Shown: one piece after another, positions 17,952 to 22,786 of the stretch
Layout: the number at the start of each line of letters is the position of its first letter
How positions within the stretch are numbered: position 1 is the first letter of the stretch
DNA from: a virus
IMG/VR virus record: IMGVR_UViG_3300020463_000148
Coordinates: 1-22,786 of that record
Length of the DNA: 22,786 nt
Reading direction: 5' to 3' (one strand)
Position numbers and translations under genes: made by a program
Notes under the pieces: model-generated
The model's database searches: none
What the model was told of the DNA's origin: nothing
The model's input: only the letters and a program-made list of their open reading frames with translations

Positions 17952-18790
17952 TAGATAAATCCTTTATTGTTTGAGCCAAGGTAGCCACCTTTAGCAAATT
18001 TGTCTAAACTAAATTTCTCAACAAGTGCTCTTGAGTAAATTGGTTGTATAGTTACTGTCATCTGACTCTCTGTTGGAACATATGATTTGTCTCCATCTGT
18101 TGAAGTAAACTCATCTCCACCATCATTAAACACTTCTCCTAATTTTGTCATGTCAACTGCAATGTAGTCAACATCAGTAGGCATATCAAGTGTAAAGTTT
18201 GTTACGATAACAGGAACTTGTTTGAACACATAATCTCCGTAACCATTTAATTTTACTACTGGTGGTGGAGCACCTTGATTAGAACCTTCCCCGTAAAACA
18301 TTTTTGTAATTGATCTCAAATAATGTAATGCACCAATCCAATACAAACCTTCTTGTGAATTTTGACAATAAAATTGACCCGTTAATGTCATTGCGTCCAC
18401 TTGTGAGTTCTGATACGCAAAGAACGGATAATTACTATGTACAGGGGTTATAGCACTATAAGATGCGGCATGACTCATAATAATTGTTGGCGTATATGGA
18501 AACGCAAGACCGCCTGTGTCAACTAACGGTTTAAGCAGTGAACTTTTTTGAAAAGAAGGAATGTTAGGAATACTTAATTTTACACGCCAATCTTTACCAT
18601 CTGGGTCTGATGCCCATTTAGCACTACTAACCGATATTTGGTCATCGGCTTCGCCATCAACTGGAATTGTACGCGAACGTATTCCTTTCATAAACCCTTC
18701 AGCAGAGTCCTTAAAACCTTGTACACTATCGCGAGCCAAGTTCACGGCTTTATCGACTATGTTTCCATCTTTCTTATTATCAATGCTCAT
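17951..18790 (-). CDS. Baseplate tail-tube cap protein, gp48-like (gp48/gp54 type)
   Basis: This 279-residue protein is the first gene of the leftward cluster. Its core (residues about 95-200: FPYTPTIIMSHAASY, HSNYPFFAYQNSQVD, GQFYCQNSQEGLYWIGALHY, VVKLNGYGDYVFKQVPVIVT) recalls the gp48 tail-tube cap of marine T4-like phages. That protein joins the baseplate hub to the tail tube, with a fold related to the tube protein. T4 gp48 has 364 residues and gp54 has 320. I cannot separate the two by eye, and only one such gene is in the window. The first 35 residues are charged and probably helical or disordered. The ATG at 18790 has an AGGA 12 bases upstream, which is a long spacing. Confidence 0.65.
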   Translation of the reverse strand: MSIDNKKDGNIVDKAVNLARDSVQGFKDSAEGFMKGIRSRTIPVDGEADDQISVSSAKWASDPDGKDWRVKLSIPNIPSFQKSSLLKPLVDTGGLAFPYTPTIIMSHAASYSAITPVHSNYPFFAYQNSQVDAMTLTGQFYCQNSQEGLYWIGALHYLRSITKMFYGEGSNQGAPPPVVKLNGYGDYVFKQVPVIVTNFTLDMPTDVDYIAVDMTKLGEVFNDGGDEFTSTDGDKSYVPTESQMTVTIQPIYSRALVEKFSLDKFAKGGYLGSNNKGFI

Positions 18791-18816
18791 AAAATTTTGG
18801 TGTCCTATATATAAAG

Positions 18817-18824
18817 TATTTATT
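18817..18824 (-). promoter_or_regulatory. Late promoter motif at the head of the baseplate operon
   Basis: AATAAATA (seven of eight bases of the T4 late consensus), followed by C as before gp6, lies 26 bases upstream of the first ATG of the leftward cluster. The expected leader is about 20 bases and includes AGGA. The two rightmost bases of the motif are also the first two bases of the -35 box of the divergent gp55 promoter. Confidence 0.65.
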
Positions 18825-18851
18825 GACTTTTTTATCAGAGTAGTTTATAAT
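18823..18851 (+). promoter_or_regulatory. Sigma70-like early promoter of gp55
   Basis: TTGACT at 18823-18828 and TATAAT at 18846-18851 are separated by exactly 17 bases, close to the ideal host housekeeping promoter. Transcription would start near 18858, a few bases before the gp55 Shine-Dalgarno sequence. The -35 and its following T-run match the promoter found before gp47. Confidence 0.85.
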
Positions 18852-18863
18852 AAGAGTACAAAT

Positions 18864-18868
18864 AGGAG
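18864..18868 (+). promoter_or_regulatory. Ribosome binding site deciding the TTG start of gp55
   Basis: AGGAG is six bases upstream of TTG at 18875. The next in-frame ATG is more than 90 codons downstream, beyond residues typical of the gp55 N-terminus, so the TTG is the likely start. Confidence 0.85.
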
Positions 18869-18874
18869 AATTCA

Positions 18875-19726
18875 TTGAAAAAAGTAAATTATTTAAACAA
18901 TAAGGACTTGTTAAAGGAAATACATAAGTCAAAAAGCACGTATTGTAGTTATACAGACGATACTTACGCTGACTTTGATATTATCTTGCCAAGTATTGAT
19001 AAAATTAACGTAAGAACTATAGCAGAAGCAAAGAGGAACAAAGCAAAGAAATTAGGTACAGCAGATTATGAAGCACGTAAGGCAAACGGTGAAAAAGTAA
19101 AACAAGCCGAGTGTGCTATTGATTATAGAAAAATTACAAAAGAAGAACTGGTCTTCCGTATTATGTCATTTGATCATATTCCAGAAGAAAAGGGTCGTAA
19201 AAAGAATCCAAAGACCGTAGCAGATACAAGAGTTAAATTAAACTTTCCACCATTCCAACATTACAAGTTTGACGAATTAGGAGAATTGCAATGTATAGGT
19301 AAATCACATTGGGAAGGTGGTATGTCTAACGGTAACTTTAGTTTGAAGCATGGCAAGACTACAGAAAAACTTGCTCGTATGTGGATGAAGTTATGTGATA
19401 GATATGCAACACGAGGTAATGTACGTGGTTACACATATAATGATGAGATGCGTGGACAGGCAATTTTACAATTAACACAGATTGGATTACAATTTGATGA
19501 AAGTAAATCACAGAATCCGTTTGCATATTATACTGCGGCAGTAACTAATTCATTTGTTAGAGTTATTAATATCGAAAAACGTAATCAAAATATTAGAGAT
19601 GATATTTTAGAAATGAACGATATGACTCCGTCCTTTACAAGACAGCAACAAGGACAATGGGAGAGACAAGTTGAAGACCAAAGAAAAGCAATGGCAAAGC
19701 AAGAAGCCGAAAAGGCATCCAAGTAA
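18875..19726 (+). CDS. 55: RNA polymerase sigma factor for late transcription, gp55
   Basis: This 283-residue protein is the phage sigma-like factor that directs host RNA polymerase to TATAAATA late promoters. Residues about 166-246 (LARMWMKLCDRYATRG, TYNDEMRGQAILQLTQIGLQF, NPFAYYTAAVTNSFVRVI) are the sigma region 2-like core that contacts the beta-prime coiled coil and the -10 element. T4 gp55 has 185 residues; the extra length is mainly an N-terminal extension that starts NYLNNKDLLKEIHKSK and includes FRIMSFDHIPEE, features I recall from marine T4-like phages. The start is TTG, chosen for its ribosome site. The C-terminus is charged (ending AKQEAEKASK), and I do not see the short hydrophobic/acidic clamp-binding tail known in T4. 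Targets in this window would be the late motifs of the leftward operon. Confidence 0.92.
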   Translation: MKKVNYLNNKDLLKEIHKSKSTYCSYTDDTYADFDIILPSIDKINVRTIAEAKRNKAKKLGTADYEARKANGEKVKQAECAIDYRKITKEELVFRIMSFDHIPEEKGRKKNPKTVADTRVKLNFPPFQHYKFDELGELQCIGKSHWEGGMSNGNFSLKHGKTTEKLARMWMKLCDRYATRGNVRGYTYNDEMRGQAILQLTQIGLQFDESKSQNPFAYYTAAVTNSFVRVINIEKRNQNIRDDILEMNDMTPSFTRQQQGQWERQVEDQRKAMAKQEAEKASK

Positions 19727-19736
19727 CCAATTAAGG

Positions 19737-19765
19737 TTGACTTTTCTTAACAAATGCAGTACAAT
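19737..19765 (+). promoter_or_regulatory. Sigma70-like early promoter of gp47-gp46
   Basis: TTGACT at 19737-19742 and TACAAT at 19760-19765 are 17 bases apart, in the 70-bp gap between gp55 and gp47. The -35 and the next bases (TTGACTTTTCT) almost repeat those before gp55 (TTGACTTTTTT), which suggests a common early promoter class. Confidence 0.8.
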
Positions 19766-19785
19766 ATGAAGAGCATAGTAATTAG

Positions 19786-19790
19786 AAGGA
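19786..19790 (+). promoter_or_regulatory. Ribosome binding site deciding the TTG start of gp47
   Basis: AAGGA is six bases upstream of TTG at 19797, the same spacing as for gp55. The next in-frame ATG is residue 48, which would remove the essential first metal-binding motif, so the TTG start is required. Confidence 0.85.
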
Positions 19791-19796
19791 TATATT

Positions 19797-20801
19797 TTGT
19801 TTAAAAAATGTGCAGTATTCACGGATATCCATTTTGGACTAAAGTCCAATTCAGTGGCTCATAATCAAGATTGTGAAGATTTTGTAGATTGGTATATTGC
19901 CAAGGCAAAAGAAGAAGGTTGTGAAACAGGCATCTTTATGGGTGACTGGCATCACAATAGAAATAGTCTAAACATTGTTACAATGGATTATTCAATCCGT
20001 TGTCTTGAAAAACTTGGTAAAGCATTTAAACAATTCTTTTACTTTCCAGGCAATCATGATCTATACTACAAAGACAAAAGAGATATCCAGAGTGTAGAAT
20101 TTGCAAAACACATCGACGGTGTAACTGTAATTGATGAAATTACAACAATCGAAGATAGCACAATGGTTCCGTGGCTTGTTGGTGAAGAATGGAAAAAGAT
20201 TCCTAAGATTAAAACAAAATATATGTTTGGACACTTTGAACTTCCAAACTTTTATATGAACGCAATGGTACAAATGCCTGATACAGGCGAATTACAATCT
20301 AAACATTTTGTACATCAAGAGTACGTGTTTAGCGGACACTTTCACAAAAGACAAACACAAGGTAATGTAACATATATCGGAAATGCGTTTCCGCACAACT
20401 ATGCAGATGCATGGGACGATAAACGTGGTATGATGATATTAGAACACGGCGGAGAGCCACAGTATCTTGACTGGGAAGATTGTCCTAAGTATAGAACAGT
20501 AAAACTGAGTCAACTAATTGATCAAAAAGATACACTATTAAAAAGTAAGATGTATCTTAGAGTTACACTTGATATTCCAATCAGTTATGAAGAAGCAAGT
20601 TTTATTAAAGAAGAATTTATGAGAAACTACAGTTGTAGAGAACTTACATTAATTCCAAGTCAACAAGATGACGAAATAAACAGCAATATCGATATTACAA
20701 AGTTTGAAAGTGTAGATCAAATTGTTGCAGAAGAAATTAATGCTATCGATTCCGACAACTATAATAAGCAAACGTTATTAAACATTTACAACGAGTTATA
20801 G
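19797..20801 (+). CDS. 47: Recombination endonuclease subunit gp47 (SbcD/Mre11-like)
   Basis: This 334-residue protein is the metallophosphoesterase nuclease subunit of the gp46/gp47 complex. The complex resects DNA ends for recombination-dependent replication and helps degrade host DNA. T4 gp47 has 339 residues. The Mre11 phosphoesterase motifs are complete: D10-I-H12, G49-D50-W-H52, G85-N86-H87-D88, G145-H146-F-E and G180-H181-F-H183. The start is TTG, and an early promoter lies upstream. One base separates its stop codon from the gp46 ATG, so the two subunits are probably translated together. Confidence 0.96.
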   Translation: MFKKCAVFTDIHFGLKSNSVAHNQDCEDFVDWYIAKAKEEGCETGIFMGDWHHNRNSLNIVTMDYSIRCLEKLGKAFKQFFYFPGNHDLYYKDKRDIQSVEFAKHIDGVTVIDEITTIEDSTMVPWLVGEEWKKIPKIKTKYMFGHFELPNFYMNAMVQMPDTGELQSKHFVHQEYVFSGHFHKRQTQGNVTYIGNAFPHNYADAWDDKRGMMILEHGGEPQYLDWEDCPKYRTVKLSQLIDQKDTLLKSKMYLRVTLDIPISYEEASFIKEEFMRNYSCRELTLIPSQQDDEINSNIDITKFESVDQIVAEEINAIDSDNYNKQTLLNIYNEL

Positions 20802-20802
20802 A

Positions 20803-22575
20803 ATGATACTAATTAAAGACCTAACAGTTAAGAACTTTATGAGTGTGGGTAATCAGACTCAAGCAGTTAACTTTAATAATAAACAATTAACCTTAGTCCT
20901 TGGAGAAAACTTGGATCAAGGTGGTGACGACAGTGGGTCACGTAACGGTACAGGTAAGACCACAATCATTAACGCATTGAGTTATGCGTTATATGGTGTG
21001 GCGCTAACAAACATTAGACGCAACAACCTTATTAACAAAACAAACGGAAAAGGTATGTTAGTTACTCTTAACTTTGAAAAGGCAGGAGTAAATTATAGAA
21101 TTGAAAGAGGTCGTGGTCCTAACTTGTTGAAGTTCTTTATTGACGAACAAGAACAAGAAATGGATGATCTTAGTCAAGGAGATAGTCGTAAGACCCAAGG
21201 AGACATTGGCGAACTATTACAAATGACTCACGAAATGTTTAAGCACTTGGTTGCTTTAAACACGTATACAGAACCTTTCTTAAGTCTAAAAGCAAACGAT
21301 CAACGTGCTATTATTGAGCAGTTACTTGGTATTACTATACTTTCTGAAAAAGCAGAAGAACTAAAAGTAAAACAAAAAGAAGTACGTGATGCAATCACAG
21401 AAGAAACTGCACGTATTAATGCTATACAAACAAGTAATGATAAGATAGGCGAAACTATTAACAGTTTGCAAATTAAAAGCAATGCTTGGAAAACACAGAA
21501 TGCAAAAGACTGTGATCGTTTACAAACAGGCATTGATGAATTAGAACATTTAGACATTGACGAAGAACTTGCTAATCATGAATTACTTTCTACATGGGAA
21601 GAACTTGATGCTTCAAGAAGAAACTTGACTAAGGAAAAAGCAACACTTGAAAGTGCATTAACACAAACCGATAGACAGGTTGCAAAAACAAGCAAAGAAC
21701 TTGAACACCTTGATGAAGCAACGTGTCATGCTTGTGGACAAGACTTGCCAGAAGAAAAAATCGACGAAATACAAAAAAAATTAGAAGAAGAATATGCTGA
21801 CACAATGTCCTACTTAATGGAGATTGATACAAAGTTTCAAAAGGTACAGGCTAAACTTTCTGAGTTAGGCGAAGAACAAACAAAACCAAATACGTTTTAT
21901 GAAACTGCAAAAGAAGCATATGAACATAGAAGTAATGTTGATAACTTAAAACAAGCACTAAAAACAAAAGAAACAGAATCAGATCCTTACGTTGATCAAA
22001 TTGAAGAATTAAAGAATAGTGCTATACAAGAAGTTAATTGGGATTCAGTTAATGATCTAACTTCTATGAAAGAACATCAAGATTTCTTATACAAACTATT
22101 GACAAACAAAGATAGTTTTATTCGAAAGAAAATTATCGAACAAAATCTTGCATATCTAAACAATAGACTAACAAATTACTTAGATAGAATTGGATTGCCA
22201 CACAGTGTTGTATTCCAAAACGATTTAACTGTACTAATTACACAACTTGGTCAAGACTTAGACTTTGACAACTTGAGTAGAGGTGAACGTAATAGACTTA
22301 TACTTGGTATGAGTTTTGCTTTCCGTGATGTGTGGGAAAGTTTATATCAAAATATTAACTTGATGTTCATTGATGAGTTGATTGACAGTGGTATGGATAC
22401 TGCTGGTGTTGAACAAAGTCTTGCAATACTTAAGAAAATGGGTAGAGAACGTAAAAAGAATATCTATCTGATATCGCACAAGGACGAATTGCAAGGTCGT
22501 GTACAGAACGTACTTAAGGTTGTAAAAGAAAACGGATTTACAAGTTACGCAAACGATGTTGATATTGTACAATGA
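20803..22575 (+). CDS. 46: Recombination endonuclease subunit gp46 (SbcC/Rad50-like ATPase)
   Basis: This 590-residue protein is the SMC/Rad50-type ATPase partner of gp47; the T4 version has 560 residues. Visible parts are a Walker A loop with N48-G-T-G-K52-T-T, a first coiled-coil arm (about 190-300), a zinc hook C308-H-A-C311 at the arm's tip, and a second arm (about 315-395). The ABC signature L491-S-R-G-E-R follows, then a Walker B (N-L-M-F-I-D524-E525) with its D-loop, and an H-loop (YLISHKDEL) near residue 555. All catalytic parts are intact. The arms are short compared with bacterial SbcC, as is normal for phage versions. Its stop codon overlaps the next start (ATGA). Confidence 0.97.
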   Translation: MILIKDLTVKNFMSVGNQTQAVNFNNKQLTLVLGENLDQGGDDSGSRNGTGKTTIINALSYALYGVALTNIRRNNLINKTNGKGMLVTLNFEKAGVNYRIERGRGPNLLKFFIDEQEQEMDDLSQGDSRKTQGDIGELLQMTHEMFKHLVALNTYTEPFLSLKANDQRAIIEQLLGITILSEKAEELKVKQKEVRDAITEETARINAIQTSNDKIGETINSLQIKSNAWKTQNAKDCDRLQTGIDELEHLDIDEELANHELLSTWEELDASRRNLTKEKATLESALTQTDRQVAKTSKELEHLDEATCHACGQDLPEEKIDEIQKKLEEEYADTMSYLMEIDTKFQKVQAKLSELGEEQTKPNTFYETAKEAYEHRSNVDNLKQALKTKETESDPYVDQIEELKNSAIQEVNWDSVNDLTSMKEHQDFLYKLLTNKDSFIRKKIIEQNLAYLNNRLTNYLDRIGLPHSVVFQNDLTVLITQLGQDLDFDNLSRGERNRLILGMSFAFRDVWESLYQNINLMFIDELIDSGMDTAGVEQSLAILKKMGRERKKNIYLISHKDELQGRVQNVLKVVKENGFTSYANDVDIVQ

Positions 22576-22786
22576 AGATTTGTATAATATATGGACATCA
22601 CAATACTAAAAGCAGTTTCAATGCGGCTATCAGAGATACCTTTATTGAAGAAGCAATAAGATGTGGGCATGAAATAGATTTAGTAAACTTGTTTGATGAA
22701 AAAGAACAATTACCATTTTATAATGCAGATATAAATCCACCACCACAATTAGTATTAGATTATAGAAAAAGACTAGAAAATAGTGA
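22572..22786 (+). CDS. Flavodoxin-fold NAD(P)H:quinone reductase-like protein (partial, C-terminus off the right edge)
   Basis: An open frame of 71 codons starts at the ATG at 22572, which overlaps the gp46 stop (ATGA), and runs to the right edge. The N-terminus MKICIIYGHHNTKSSFNAAI resembles the first strand and phosphate-binding loop of the Flavodoxin_2 family (MdaB, KefF and NQO1-type quinone reductases), whose usual form is a KxLIIYAHPxPxS motif followed by a helix. A second strand, HEIDLVNLF, follows. These enzymes use FMN or FAD to reduce quinones with NAD(P)H in the cytosol. It lies in the early recombination operon but is unrelated to it in function, so it may be a metabolic gene taken from a host. 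The family call rests on only the first part of the protein. Confidence 0.65.
   Translation, partial: MKICIIYGHHNTKSSFNAAIRDTFIEEAIRCGHEIDLVNLFDEKEQLPFYNADINPPPQLVLDYRKRLENS

Larger units (their letters stand above)
18791..18874. other. Divergent intergenic region between late baseplate operon and early recombination operon
   Basis: This 84-bp gap is the only divergent junction in the window. It holds the leftward late motif (18817-18824), the rightward early promoter (18823-18851) and the gp55 ribosome site (18864-18868). I see no terminator or hairpin in it. Confidence 0.85.

Noticed and set aside
19727-19796. Possible terminator between gp55 and gp47
   Set aside because: There is no GC-rich stem followed by a T-run. 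The T-rich part belongs to the promoter before gp47.

Overview
This window looks like part of the genome of a T4-like contractile-tailed phage (myophage) of the marine cyanophage/pelagiphage type. The evidence is an AT-rich sequence, an almost fully coding layout with stop/start overlaps, a block of T4-type baseplate genes, and the replication/late-transcription trio gp55, gp47 and gp46. The host cannot be read directly. The low GC and the resemblance to cyanophage and SAR11-phage proteins suggest a marine alphaproteobacterium or cyanobacterium. These are family-level resemblances recalled without any database search.

Left block (1-18790, all minus strand, transcribed leftwards) is a baseplate operon. 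In transcription order it holds a tail-tube cap protein (gp48-like), gp53-like wedge protein with a LysM-like motif, an 823-residue hub protein (probable gp27 equivalent), a gp5-like spike without a lysozyme domain, gp25, an enlarged gp6 with a C-terminal 23-serine tract, and a giant virion protein of at least 3195 residues that runs off the left edge. The giant protein sits where T4 has gp7. It carries integrin-like FG-GAP propeller blades and four CBM5/12-like modules, which suggests a role in surface contact as well as structure. T4-type late promoter motifs (TATAAATA or AATAAATA) lie before the first gene, before gp25 and before gp6.

Right block (18875-22786, plus strand) holds gp55 (late sigma factor), gp47 and gp46 (SbcD/SbcC-type recombination nuclease) and the start of a flavodoxin-fold NAD(P)H:quinone reductase-like gene cut by the right edge. 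gp55 and gp47 each have a sigma70-like early promoter (TTGACT, 17-bp spacer, TATAAT or TACAAT), a strong Shine-Dalgarno sequence and a TTG start codon.

The two blocks diverge from an 84-bp region (18791-18874). There the leftward late promoter motif overlaps the -35 box of the rightward gp55 promoter by two bases. Because gp55 is the factor that recognises late promoters, this arrangement could switch off gp55 transcription when late expression starts. No tRNA, CRISPR array, insertion sequence or clear terminator was seen. There is no non-coding stretch longer than 85 bp.
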